Below, one piece after another: positions 1 to 7,707 of a stretch of DNA of 64,000 bases; the first letter of the stretch is position 1; the number at the start of each line of letters is the position of its first letter. The notes beneath the pieces were generated by a model. That model saw only the letters and a list, made by a program, of their open reading frames with translations, was not told the origin of the DNA and searched no databases. Location of the stretch: the NCBI RefSeq assembly GCF_963677195.1, contig NZ_OY781918.1:2096923-2160922 (forward strand), in the 5' to 3' direction. The position numbers and the translations under genes were made by a program. The stretch comes from an uncultured Marinifilum sp. (GTDB lineage Bacteria > Bacteroidota > Bacteroidia > Bacteroidales > Marinifilaceae).

Positions 1-1422
1 GTTTGGGTTTATAATATTGATGATAGAATCACTAAAAAAATGGATGTGGGAGAGGAAAAAGATCAGTATATTCCTAGAATAAAGTGGTCTAAAAATCCGA
101 AAATGCTATGTATTTACAGATTGAATCGTTTACAGAATAAGTTAGAGCTATTGTTATCTAATGCTAAAACGGGCGAATCTGATGTGATGTATACTCAGAA
201 AAACAAATATTACGTTGAGGAAGGGAATTTCGATTTCTTAACATTCCTGAATAATGGAGAACAATTTATTTATGCAAGTGAGGATGATGGTTTTAACCAT
301 TTGTATTTGTATGATATGGCAACAGGAAAAACTGTTCAGCAGATTACCTCGGGCGATTGGGATATGACTGACTTTTTAGGTTTTGATGAAAACAAGAAGG
401 TATGTTATTACGAGGCTGCAGAAATTTCTCCTTTAGAAAGAAATACCTATTCTGTAAAATTAAATGGGACTGGTAAAAAATTAATTACTCCCGAAAAAGG
501 AACTAACAGAACGGTTTTTAGTGAAGGATATAAGTTCTATATTAACTATTTTTCCAGTGTAAGTCAGCCCAATAGAGTTGTCCTTTACAATTACAAAGGA
601 AAGCAGATTCGTGTTTTGGAAGACAATAAAGAACTGATTGAAAAACTAAAAAATTATCAATACAATACTAAAGAATTTACCATGTTGCCTTCGGCCGATG
701 GAATGACCATGTTAAATGCTTGGATTATTAAGCCATATAATTTCGATCCTTCAAAGAAATATCCTTTGGTGATAACTCAGTATAGCGGACCCAATTCTCA
801 GAGTGTTGAGAATAGCTGGAGTTTCGACTGGTATCAGTATTTGGCACAGGAAGGATATGTGGTTGCTTGTGTTGATCCAAGGGGAACAGGTGCTCGCGGA
901 CAGGAGTTTCGTAAGTGTACTTATATGCAGTTGGGGCGTTTGGAATCCGATGATCATATTGCAGCAGCAAAAGCCATGGCTGAAGAAGATTATATTGATG
1001 ACAATAGAATTGCCATTTGGGGCTGGAGCTATGGTGGGTTTATGTCATCGCTCTGCTTAGAGAAAGGAAGTGATGTGTTTGCAGCAGCAATAGCAGTTGC
1101 TCCCGTAACTAATTGGAGGTATTACGATTCGGTTTACACCGAGAGGTTCATGAGAACGCCACAGGAAAATGCCAAAGGTTACGACGATAATTCACCTATT
1201 AACCATGTTGACAAGTTAAAAGGTTCATTATTGCTTTGCCATGGTACTGCCGATGATAATGTTCATGTACAAAATACTTACGAGCTTTCGGAACGACTAG
1301 TGCAGGCGGGTAAGCAATTCGAAATGCAGATTTATACCAACAGAAATCATAGTATTTACGGAGGAATTACAAGATTACACTTGTACAAGCGTTTCAATAA
1401 ATTTTTAAAAGAGAATTTATAG
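1..1422 (+). CDS. Dipeptidyl peptidase IV-type serine peptidase (S9B), 5' end outside window
   Basis: The frame is open from base 1, before the first ATG at 40, so this is the C-terminal part of a longer gene (473 codons visible). The first half looks like the end of the DPP IV beta-propeller. The second half is an alpha/beta-hydrolase peptidase domain. The nucleophile motif GWSYGG has its Ser codon at 1027; the Asp lies in HGTADDNVH (about 1240-1266) and the His in NRNHSIYGG (about 1339-1365), giving a complete Ser-Asp-His triad in the usual order. Family enzymes are secreted or periplasmic and release Xaa-Pro dipeptides from peptides. It stands alone before a tRNA cluster and is followed by a terminator-like hairpin. 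Another S9 prolyl oligopeptidase type is possible, but the motif spacing favours DPP IV. Confidence 0.9.
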   Translation, partial: VWVYNIDDRITKKMDVGEEKDQYIPRIKWSKNPKMLCIYRLNRLQNKLELLLSNAKTGESDVMYTQKNKYYVEEGNFDFLTFLNNGEQFIYASEDDGFNHLYLYDMATGKTVQQITSGDWDMTDFLGFDENKKVCYYEAAEISPLERNTYSVKLNGTGKKLITPEKGTNRTVFSEGYKFYINYFSSVSQPNRVVLYNYKGKQIRVLEDNKELIEKLKNYQYNTKEFTMLPSADGMTMLNAWIIKPYNFDPSKKYPLVITQYSGPNSQSVENSWSFDWYQYLAQEGYVVACVDPRGTGARGQEFRKCTYMQLGRLESDDHIAAAKAMAEEDYIDDNRIAIWGWSYGGFMSSLCLEKGSDVFAAAIAVAPVTNWRYYDSVYTERFMRTPQENAKGYDDNSPINHVDKLKGSLLLCHGTADDNVHVQNTYELSERLVQAGKQFEMQIYTNRNHSIYGGITRLHLYKRFNKFLKENL

Positions 1423-1438
1423 GAAGATTTGATCAAAT

Positions 1439-1485
1439 AAAAGAGGACGGAGGAGGAATTGTAAAATTTTTCCTCTTTTCTTTTG
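1439..1485 (+). terminator. Probable intrinsic terminator after the peptidase gene
   Basis: AAAAGAGGA (1439-1447) and TCCTCTTTT (1471-1479) are perfect complements separated by 23 nt and followed by a T-rich run. The position just after the stop codon fits termination. The long loop lowers confidence. Confidence 0.5.
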
Positions 1486-1549
1486 TGCAAATACTCAGAA
1501 AATTAGCTGGTGCTGATAGATTTTTTTAAAACTTTTTTGCAAAATATTC

Positions 1550-1579
1550 TTGCCAGAAAGGCTGGATTATCTATATTTG
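1550..1579 (+). promoter_or_regulatory. Bacteroidota-type promoter for the tRNA-Gly cluster
   Basis: TTG at 1550-1552, a 19-nt spacer and TATATTTG at 1572-1579 match the Bacteroidota -33/-7 pattern (TTTG-N19-TAnnTTTG). Transcription would begin near 1585, so the tRNA-like fragment at 1615 would lie in the 5' leader of the first tRNA. Confidence 0.6.
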
Positions 1580-1614
1580 CATCGCAAAAGTTTAGAACAG
1601 GCTTTAGCAAATAT

Positions 1615-1660
1615 GCGAGAATAGCTCATCCCGATAGCTATCGGGAGTTAGAGCATAAGG
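1615..1660 (+). repeat. Degenerate tRNA-Gly 5' half with a hairpin in the D-loop (copy 1)
   Basis: The first 14 bases (GCGAGAATAGCTCA) are identical to the 5' end of the tRNA-Gly at 1672. A perfect palindrome, TCCCGATAGCTATCGGGA (1629-1646), then stands where the D-loop bases should be. It is followed by a D-stem 3' strand (GAGC) and CATAAGG. The rest of the tRNA is absent. Confidence 0.7.
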
Positions 1661-1671
1661 CAAAATAATAT

Positions 1672-1744
1672 GCGAGAATAGCTCAGTTGGTAGAGCATAA
1701 CCTTGCCAAGGTTAGGGTCGCGAGTTCGAGTCTCGTTTCTCGCT
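1672..1744 (+). tRNA. tRNA-Gly (GCC)
   Basis: A 73-nt cloverleaf. Acceptor stem GCGAGAA/TTCTCGC; anticodon loop TTGCCAA between TAACC and GGTTA; T-arm with GTTCGAGTC; discriminator T. CCA is not encoded. It is the first of three tRNA-Gly(GCC) genes. Confidence 0.97.
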
Positions 1745-1804
1745 CGAAAAAATTGTTGAATTTTTCCTTTGTCAGCAGTTTTAGAGTAATAAGAAAAGGA
1801 AAAT

Positions 1805-1850
1805 GTGAGAATAACTTATCTCGATAACTATCGGTAGATAGAGCAAAAGG
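1805..1850 (+). repeat. Degenerate tRNA-Gly 5' half with a D-loop hairpin (copy 2)
   Basis: A diverged copy of 1615-1660. It starts GTGAGAATAACTTATC and has an imperfect CGATAACTATCG hairpin followed by GATAGAGCAAAAGG. It again lies about 11 nt before a complete tRNA-Gly. Confidence 0.6.
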
Positions 1851-1861
1851 TTAAATAAAAT

Positions 1862-1934
1862 GCGAGAATAGCTCAGTTGGTAGAGCATAACCTTGCCAAG
1901 GTTAGGGTCGCGAGTTCGAGTCTCGTTTCTCGCT
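1862..1934 (+). tRNA. tRNA-Gly (GCC)
   Basis: Identical over 73 nt to the gene at 1672-1744: same acceptor stem, GCC anticodon and T-arm. An intrinsic terminator follows. Confidence 0.97.
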
Positions 1935-1965
1935 CAAGAATTATTACTGTACAAGCATTACATGG

Positions 1966-1997
1966 CCGCTTCATTTTAAATGGGGCGGTTTTTTTTA
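1966..1997 (+). terminator. Intrinsic terminator after the second tRNA-Gly
   Basis: CCGCTTCAT pairs with ATGGGGCGG, including two G-U pairs, around a short loop. A run of eight T residues follows. Confidence 0.8.
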
Positions 1998-2143
1998 TTG
2001 AAAAAATCTTTGTAAAAAGGCTAGCCTAAAAAAGTAGCTTATTTTAATATGTTAGGAAGTAAAGAGAAAATTAATGCTCACCAGTTGGGTGTATAAGTCA
2101 TCGCTTTTGTCGTATGGCAATGTATTAAAAAAAAAAGGAAAGT

Positions 2144-2190
2144 GTGAGAATATCTTATCCCGATAGCTATCGGTAGATAGGGTAAGAGGT
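2144..2190 (+). repeat. Degenerate tRNA-Gly 5' half with a D-loop hairpin (copy 3)
   Basis: Starts GTGAGAATATCTTAT, then CCCGATAGCTATCGG, then a D-stem-like remnant ending GGTAAGAGGT. It sits 10 nt upstream of the third complete tRNA-Gly, the same arrangement as copies 1 and 2. Confidence 0.6.
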
Positions 2191-2200
2191 AAAATAATAT

Positions 2201-2273
2201 GCGAGAGTAGCTCAGTTGGTAGAGCATAAGCTTGCCAAGCTTAGGGTCGCGAGTTCGAGTCTCGTTTCTCGCT
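2201..2273 (+). tRNA. tRNA-Gly (GCC), variant anticodon stem
   Basis: A 73-nt cloverleaf with the same GCC loop. The anticodon stem is TAAGC/GCTTA instead of TAACC/GGTTA, a paired change that preserves the stem. The seventh acceptor pair is G-T. Structure is kept, so the gene is probably functional. Confidence 0.95.
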
Positions 2274-2304
2274 CAAGAATTATTACTGTACAAGCATTAC
2301 ATGG

Positions 2305-2336
2305 CCGCTTCATTTTTTAATGGGGCGGTTTTTTTT
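2305..2336 (+). terminator. Intrinsic terminator after the third tRNA-Gly
   Basis: A near-identical copy of the 1966-1997 terminator: CCGCTTCAT and ATGGGGCGG stem, T8 tail. The tRNA and its terminator were therefore duplicated together. Confidence 0.8.
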
Positions 2337-2349
2337 GTGCTTAAAATCA

Positions 2350-2379
2350 AAAAAAAAGCCTGCCCGAAGGCAAGCTTTC
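2350..2379 (-). terminator. Intrinsic terminator of the minus-strand ApbE operon
   Basis: Read on the minus strand: AAGC-T-TGCC, a TTCG tetraloop, GGCA-G-GCTT and a run of T. It lies about 20 nt after the DUF3570 stop codon. Confidence 0.75.
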
Positions 2380-2400
2380 TAAATTTGTTATACTGTAATC

Positions 2401-3708
2401 TTAGAATGTAAAACCAAAATTAAGGCTTAACAACCAAGCATTTAAACCATCGCTTCTGTCATAATAAGCAGCACGCAAACCAATACTCTTAAATTGAGCA
2501 ATTTTTTTCTTACGGAATGGTGATTTAAAATTACCAATGCCCATAATTGGAGAATATTCCAATCCTAGTCCTATTTTATAACTGTTTATATCCGATAAGT
2601 CGTAATCGGAAGTATAAAACTCTGGTGTATTTGTGGCACTTGCTTCTCCAAATTCATAGAAATCGTCAGCCGCAGTTTGTGTATGATATCTGAAAAAAGG
2701 AGATACAATAAAAGAGGAAGAAAGCATCATAGGCAGCTCAATGCTTGTAGTATGAGCAGTAATTCCCCAGTTATCGGTATAGAAACGATAGAAAGTTTTT
2801 AAGCGCATAAAATCACTTACATAATAATTAAATCGCATTGATATTGGGATTTTAAGACGATTATCGTCTAGGTGCTCCACATTACTCAATCCTCTTAAAG
2901 TATTCATGTTATCGTAAATATTCATACCACTGGCATTATAGAAAAATACCCGATGAAAAGGAGTCGATAACAATCCGTTTTGTGAAACTACTTCGGCCGA
3001 AAATAGGGCTTGTAAGCGTTTATTGATTACTTGTGAATAAGATAAGCCAAGTTTTAGTGTTGTTCGTGTATCGTCGGTTAAATTTGCTTTTGAGCTACCC
3101 CTAACTTCAACCGGATACAATAAATCCCAGCTGTCGTTCATGAATAAACCATCAATAGTAAATGAACGGTTCTGGTCTTTAGAGTTGAATGTGTACGATC
3201 CACCAAAATTAAAAGATGAAACATCATATTCGTTAGAGAATCCAGCAAGAACACTATATTCGTTACCTGATTTTACCAACTTGCGTGAATAAGAAGCGTT
3301 AATATGTGCTCTGGCATCCTTGCTCGAAGCCGATGATTTGTGTTCCGTTTCAAAATAATCAATATTATCTGTAGAGGCCGAAGAGTAAATATCAATACCA
3401 AAATTTAAATCCAGACTCGATAGTGAATCCATGGGAATATGAACTACAAAACTAGGAGCTATATTATCGAGCTCTTCAGTCCCTTGTCCGCCGGTAACAG
3501 GGGAGTGGTCGCCATCCTGCTCGTAGTAATTAAGCAAAAAATTAACCTCTGTATCCTTAAAATCTTCGGGCGATTTTTTTATTTTTACTTTTTTACGGCT
3601 TTCTTCCTCTTTGTCGTCTATGCTGTTTTTATCACTCTGAGCCGTACTATAAAATGATATAGATAATAGCATCATAATTGTGTAAAATGTTTTTAGTTGC
3701 ATCCGCAT
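2401..3708 (-). CDS. DUF3570 outer-membrane beta-barrel protein
   Basis: 435 residues with a signal peptide (MRMQLKTFYTI... ending STAQ). An acidic, lysine-rich segment (EEESRKKVKIKK) follows, then a long amphipathic beta-strand region that ends in a terminal F (FGFTF), as outer-membrane barrels do. Length and pattern match the DUF3570 family. The start overlaps the DUF4266 gene by 16 nt, showing translational coupling. In my knowledge DUF3570, DUF4266, ApbE and a thioredoxin-like gene recur together in Bacteroidota and Proteobacteria, but the function of the set is not established to me. It may be the export or assembly barrel for the small DUF4266 protein (inference). Confidence 0.8.
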   Translation of the reverse strand: MRMQLKTFYTIMMLLSISFYSTAQSDKNSIDDKEEESRKKVKIKKSPEDFKDTEVNFLLNYYEQDGDHSPVTGGQGTEELDNIAPSFVVHIPMDSLSSLDLNFGIDIYSSASTDNIDYFETEHKSSASSKDARAHINASYSRKLVKSGNEYSVLAGFSNEYDVSSFNFGGSYTFNSKDQNRSFTIDGLFMNDSWDLLYPVEVRGSSKANLTDDTRTTLKLGLSYSQVINKRLQALFSAEVVSQNGLLSTPFHRVFFYNASGMNIYDNMNTLRGLSNVEHLDDNRLKIPISMRFNYYVSDFMRLKTFYRFYTDNWGITAHTTSIELPMMLSSSFIVSPFFRYHTQTAADDFYEFGEASATNTPEFYTSDYDLSDINSYKIGLGLEYSPIMGIGNFKSPFRKKKIAQFKSIGLRAAYYDRSDGLNAWLLSLNFGFTF

Positions 3709-3920
3709 CCTCCTCCCGATTTTCCACCATTAGCACCTGCAGCACCTTCTCTGTAGGCTTGAAAATTAGTTTCGTATACCTCTAGTTTTTTAGCTTGCAA
3801 GGCCATTTCGGCATCATTTAGATAGGCTTTTTGGTATGCCGCAACCGAAACGCAGCTGTTTAGTGCTGTTATGGCTAAAAAACCAGTGAGCAGCAAGTGT
3901 AGTTTTCTTCTATTTTTCAT
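3693..3920 (-). CDS. DUF4266 small lipoprotein with C-terminal GGCGCN
   Basis: 75 residues. The N-terminus is a signal sequence with a lipobox (LNSC), so the mature protein should be lipid-anchored at that Cys. The C-terminus is GGKSGGGCGCN, the conserved tail I associate with DUF4266. The stretch EGAAGAN before it resembles the ApbE acceptor shape (D-G-x-S/T-G-A-T/S), but Asn stands where the flavinylated Thr or Ser would be. It overlaps apbE by 11 nt and the DUF3570 gene by 16 nt. Its place between a flavin transferase and an outer-membrane barrel suggests it is the modified or exported component of the set; that is inference. Confidence 0.75.
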   Translation of the reverse strand: MKNRRKLHLLLTGFLAITALNSCVSVAAYQKAYLNDAEMALQAKKLEVYETNFQAYREGAAGANGGKSGGGCGCN

Positions 3921-4956
3921 TGATTTCTCCTATTTGAATTTTATGTTTATTTGACATGTTATTTGTGTTGTGGTATTCTAATTTTAAATTATTTGAAGTA
4001 ATCATTTTTTGATCATCAGTAACCAGAATACATTCAATTCCATTTAATTTATTGATAAGGTTTAGGCCATCCTCTTTTCCAAGAACAAAAACCGAGGTAG
4101 CTAAAGCGTCGGCCAGTTCGGCATTGGGACAGATAATTGTCACACTACTTAGGCCTTTGACAGGATATCCAGTTCTTGGATCAATAATATGGCTGTATCT
4201 TTGTCCGTTTATCATGATAAATTTTTCGTAGTTTCCCGAAGTAACTACGGCAGTTTCGCCAATGTTTAACCAGGAAAATATTTTATTTTTTTCTTTTGGA
4301 TTGGAAATGCCAATTTTCCAGTCTTTGCCACCTTCATCTTTCCCCCAGCTTATGAGGTCGCCCGATGCATTAACTAATGCTCCATCGAGATTCATTTTTG
4401 ACATTACTTCCAAAGCTTTATTGGCAGCATAGCCCTTACCAATGGCTCCAAAGCCAATTTTCATGCCTTTTTCTTTCAGGAAAACAGTTTTTTTATCGGG
4501 ATCAAGAATGATGTTTTTGTAATTGATCTTCGAAACTGAGGTGGCAATGCTCAGAGAATCTGGCATCGTGTTTACGCTTCCGTCGAATTTCCATATCTTA
4601 TCTACCGATGCATAACTGATATCAAATGCACCATGAGTTAAGTCTGAAATTTTAATACTTCGTCTTATTAGATTGAATAATTCGTGCTTAATAGCAATAG
4701 GCTTAATTCCTGCATTTTTATTGATTTGTGAAGTCTGCGATTTACTATCCCAGGATGAAATTAATTGTTCAATTCTTTTAATTTCTTCGATACCAGCTGC
4801 AATTGCTTCTTTTGCCCTGAACTGATCTGAACTTACTGCCGTAATTTCGAAACGCGAGCCCATTAGCAGTACTACTTCGGTATAGGATTTACTTTGAGCC
4901 ATCGCAGTGGATAGAAATCCAAGCAATATTCCAAGACTGAGAATGATGTTTTTCAT
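3910..4956 (-). CDS. apbE: FAD:protein FMN transferase
   Basis: 348 residues with a signal peptide ending AMAQ, so it acts in the periplasm. Family landmarks are present in order: the FAD-binding GAIGKGYAANKA, NASGDLISWG, HIIDPRTGYP and the metal-site segment NAELADALATSVFVLG. ApbE moves FMN from FAD onto a Thr or Ser of a target protein through a phosphodiester bond, using Mg2+. The neighbours are a thioredoxin-fold gene 7 nt upstream and the overlapping DUF4266 gene downstream. No Nqr or Rnf subunit, the usual targets, is visible here, so the target may lie in this operon. Confidence 0.93.
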   Translation of the reverse strand: MKNIILSLGILLGFLSTAMAQSKSYTEVVLLMGSRFEITAVSSDQFRAKEAIAAGIEEIKRIEQLISSWDSKSQTSQINKNAGIKPIAIKHELFNLIRRSIKISDLTHGAFDISYASVDKIWKFDGSVNTMPDSLSIATSVSKINYKNIILDPDKKTVFLKEKGMKIGFGAIGKGYAANKALEVMSKMNLDGALVNASGDLISWGKDEGGKDWKIGISNPKEKNKIFSWLNIGETAVVTSGNYEKFIMINGQRYSHIIDPRTGYPVKGLSSVTIICPNAELADALATSVFVLGKEDGLNLINKLNGIECILVTDDQKMITSNNLKLEYHNTNNMSNKHKIQIGEINEK

Positions 4957-4963
4957 TCTGTTG

Positions 4964-5431
4964 TTATTGTTTAATAATTGATTTAATGTGTTGGATGTAT
5001 TCAGAAGGACTCAATTTTTTATAGGAGGTTTTACCTAAAACCTGTCCTTCACTATTCATTAAAACAATGGTAGGAAACTGTCCTTTCTTGTTGTATTTAG
5101 CAGCTAGCTTTTCGTTGTATGCTACCTGTTCTTTTGGCAATCGATTTTTTTTCATTCTTGGAAAATCAATATCCAAAATAACAAGTTCTTTATCTGCAAA
5201 AGATTTAAACTTTTCAGTGTCCAGAATTGTTTTTTTGAGTAGAATACATCCTCTGCACCAGTCTGATCCTGAAAAGTTAATGAGCAAATTTTTATTTTGT
5301 TCTTTTGCTTTAAGTAGTGCTTTTTCAAGATTGTTTTGGGCTGATAGATTTACAGAATTTATAACTAAAACTGTAAGTAAAAGGAAAATGCTTCGTCCGA
5401 AATTCATAAGTGATTTTAGATTTATTATCAA
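4964..5431 (-). CDS. Secreted thioredoxin-fold protein
   Basis: 155 residues with an N-terminal signal segment, then a thioredoxin-like domain. The active site is WCRGC (Cys-x2-Cys) and a cis-Pro segment FPTIV lies near the end. Such DUF255/thioredoxin-7-type proteins work as periplasmic disulfide reductases or chaperones. It is first in the operon, before apbE, DUF4266 and DUF3570, and could keep the GCGC cysteines of DUF4266 reduced (inference). An internal start at 5407 (MNFGRS) is also plausible and would give a more typical signal peptide. Confidence 0.85.
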   Translation of the reverse strand: MIINLKSLMNFGRSIFLLLTVLVINSVNLSAQNNLEKALLKAKEQNKNLLINFSGSDWCRGCILLKKTILDTEKFKSFADKELVILDIDFPRMKKNRLPKEQVAYNEKLAAKYNKKGQFPTIVLMNSEGQVLGKTSYKKLSPSEYIQHIKSIIKQ

Positions 5432-5453
5432 TAAGTATTCTTTTTATTAAGAT

Positions 5454-5485
5454 CAAATCTAAATAAAAATATTTTATTTGAACAA
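5454..5485 (-). promoter_or_regulatory. Candidate promoter of the thioredoxin-apbE-DUF4266-DUF3570 operon
   Basis: On the minus strand, TTG (5485-5483), 21 nt and TAGATTTG (5461-5454) fit the Bacteroidota TTG-N19..21-TAnnTTTG pattern about 23 nt before the ATG at 5431. Confidence 0.5.
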
Positions 5486-5570
5486 TTAAGAAGGTTAAAA
5501 TATGTGAAAAGATAAATATTTATATACTATAAGATAAACATATTGTAATGTATAACATTAATTGATAATA

Positions 5571-6119
5571 TTATAGCTCTACACCATTATTGTATAAAAT
5601 ACTGATCACTTCGGAGCCTAAATTTGGTTTAAGAGATTGTAATATTTGGTTGATTTTTTTATTGTCGATATCGCTTAAGCCAAGAATAATATAAGCAGAA
5701 TTTCTGTCGGCAGGAGCATCTTTAATTAACTCGATTAAGATATTGGTTCCCGAGTGAAATTCCTTATTGGAAAGTACAGACAAGTTAACAAAGAACTGAC
5801 TGGCTGTGCGTATTATCATGCCATCTTCTTCAGCCTGAATAAAGGGGAATAAGGCTAAAATGGCTTTGGGATTTTTCTTTCGTATAATGGAACTAAGGGC
5901 CGTTAGTAGTTTGGCACGTTCTTCGCAACTGGTATTTGCAGCTAAGAATTCGTACATGCGAAACAATGTAGGGATCATTTTCTTATTTCGACTTTCTCCA
6001 TATAAAAAGAAGGTTCTGAAGGCCATAACCTGTATTTCATTTTTATCTAGTTCGGTCCACTTTTCAGTTTCCAATGCAATTTGATCGAGATAAGTGTAGT
6101 CCTTTTTTTGTTCTGACAT
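5571..6119 (-). CDS. Helical-repeat (HEAT/ARM-like) cytoplasmic protein of unknown function
   Basis: 182 residues, no signal peptide. The sequence is a run of amphipathic helices with a repeat feel (KMIPTLFRMYEFLAA, KAILALFPFIQAEED, SGTNILIELIKDAP), as in HEAT-type scaffolds. I do not recognise a named family. It is monocistronic and lies between the ApbE operon and tRNA-Leu. Nothing around it suggests a specific job. Confidence 0.7.
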   Translation of the reverse strand: MSEQKKDYTYLDQIALETEKWTELDKNEIQVMAFRTFFLYGESRNKKMIPTLFRMYEFLAANTSCEERAKLLTALSSIIRKKNPKAILALFPFIQAEEDGMIIRTASQFFVNLSVLSNKEFHSGTNILIELIKDAPADRNSAYIILGLSDIDNKKINQILQSLKPNLGSEVISILYNNGVEL

Positions 6120-6138
6120 GTGTAGTAATTTTTTTTTG

Positions 6139-6146
6139 CAAATATA
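6139..6146 (-). promoter_or_regulatory. Candidate -7 box for the helical-repeat gene
   Basis: On the minus strand this reads TATATTTG (TAnnTTTG), 19 nt before the ATG at 6119. No good -33 element is visible. Confidence 0.35.
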
Positions 6147-6228
6147 TAATGAATGCCTTTACAGAAAACATTTCAGCTGATTTTAATTGTTCGATTTCAA
6201 TGTTTTTTATTCAATCGATTGAATATGT

Positions 6229-6258
6229 TTTGCAGTTCTTACTTTTTTGTTAATTTTG
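6229..6258 (+). promoter_or_regulatory. Promoter of tRNA-Leu
   Basis: TTTG (6229-6232), 18 nt and TAATTTTG (6251-6258) match the Bacteroidota consensus. The -7 box ends only 9 nt before the mature tRNA, so the 5' leader must be very short. Confidence 0.65.
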
Positions 6259-6267
6259 CTCTCCCTT

Positions 6268-6351
6268 GCCCAGGTGGCGGAATTGGTAGACGCGCCAGCT
6301 TGAGGGGCTGGTGACCTTATGGTTGTTCGGGTTCGAGTCCCGATTTGGGCA
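6268..6351 (+). tRNA. tRNA-Leu (GAG)
   Basis: An 84-nt class II tRNA. Acceptor stem GCCCAGG/TTTGGGC with G-T pairs; anticodon loop TTGAGGG between CCAGC and GCTGG, anticodon GAG; long variable arm; T-loop GTTCGAGTC; discriminator A. CCA is not encoded. Confidence 0.96.
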
Positions 6352-6376
6352 CTGTATTCCTGTTAAAAATAAAACT

Positions 6377-6412
6377 AAAGCACTTGTTCTTAAATAAGAC
6401 AGGTGCTTTTTT
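6377..6412 (+). terminator. Intrinsic terminator after tRNA-Leu
   Basis: AAAGCACTTGT pairs over 11 bp with ACAGGTGCTTT around an 11-nt loop, then TTTTTT. Confidence 0.85.
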
Positions 6413-7690
6413 GTTAGGTATCCTTTTTATCGAAAGCTTCAGATTCTCTGTTTAATAATGTATGCTTTAGCTTGTCCGTTCTGCAAAATGAGGTTTTCGA
6501 GTCGTAAGATTAAAATTGCATCTTTATAAATAACTTATGCTGCCTTTTTCTTTATTTTTTACCGGAATTTTAAGCTTAAATGAATCTGAATTGTTAGCCA
6601 TTTTATGGCTGTAGTTTACTCTTAAGTATTTGATTAGTAGATGGATACTGATAAAATTAGACTTGTGGCTGTAATGTAGGTCTAGAAATTCTCAAATATC
6701 CATTGTGGATAAATTGAGCTATTCCAGATTAAAATTTACAGGTATTGTTAAATATTCTGGTAAACCATAGAAAATTAACGAATCGATTAAGAATGGTGAA
6801 TATCTAATCTGTTTCTCGAATTTCGATTGTTTAAGTTTTTTCCCTTGAAAAACAAGCTCATATATATTACTTCTATATGATGAAGAAATCATAATATTAA
6901 GATAAATTATTGAAATGTATTGGTAAGATAGATTGTTAATTATTATGTATGATACTTTAGTTTATGTAATATAAATATTTTGCCTTTAATACCTAGAAAT
7001 AAGCTATTGTTATTACGCGAATATTTGATAAAGTAGTACGATAAGTATGATTCTTAGGAGAAAGAAATGCTTGGTCTATTATTGAAATTAGGATGTTAAA
7101 TAGTAAAAAATAGATACTCTTGCAATAGTACATTAAGCACAATAAAAACAAAGAAAAATTTTTTTTTGTAAACATGCAGAAAGTATGGAAAGAAAGGTTT
7201 AAGATATAAGATATAATTGATTTACAGACTAAACTTGAGTTTTTTTTAGTAATTGACTAATAAGATTAAATCTAAATTAACAAAAAGTAATATTTAATTA
7301 AACTCGATATGAATTGGGTTTTTTGTTGGGAATTTTAAGCAAGAAAGCCAATGATTAGTGGTTTTAACGCTAAGGGGAGTGTGAAAAGCGTCTTTAGTTT
7401 TATGTTTTATTTTAATAAAATCACATTATGGTTAAGTGTAACTTTTTCAATTTAATTAAGTAATACATATCATTATAAAAAGCTAAAAATTTTATGATTA
7501 AAATATATTTTTATGGATCTACTTTTTAAATTATCATTATCATTTATAAAAATTAATCGTAAATAATCTGGCTAAAATTATTCACAAACTTATTAGTTGT
7601 TGCAATCATATTGTTGAGTATATCGCACTAATGTAAGGATTAAATAAACATATAAATAACTACTGTCAAAAGGACATAAATATTGAAGTT
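6413..7690. other. 1.28-kb AT-rich region without a convincing gene
   Basis: No reading frame with credible composition or a signal peptide is seen; a 60-codon minus-strand frame at 6993-7175 is poly-T/Leu-rich and not supported. A weak hairpin with a T-run (AACTC...GGGTTTTTT, about 7301-7326) could end a short plus-strand transcript. Otherwise I see only A/T runs. The region may hold a decayed gene or the long upstream region of the gene at 7708. Confidence 0.5.
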
Positions 7691-7707
7691 TAATGAGAGG
7701 TATTATT

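Noticed and set aside
6993..7175. 60-codon minus-strand frame
   Set aside because: Phe/Leu-rich product of A/T runs, no domain, promoter or neighbour support.
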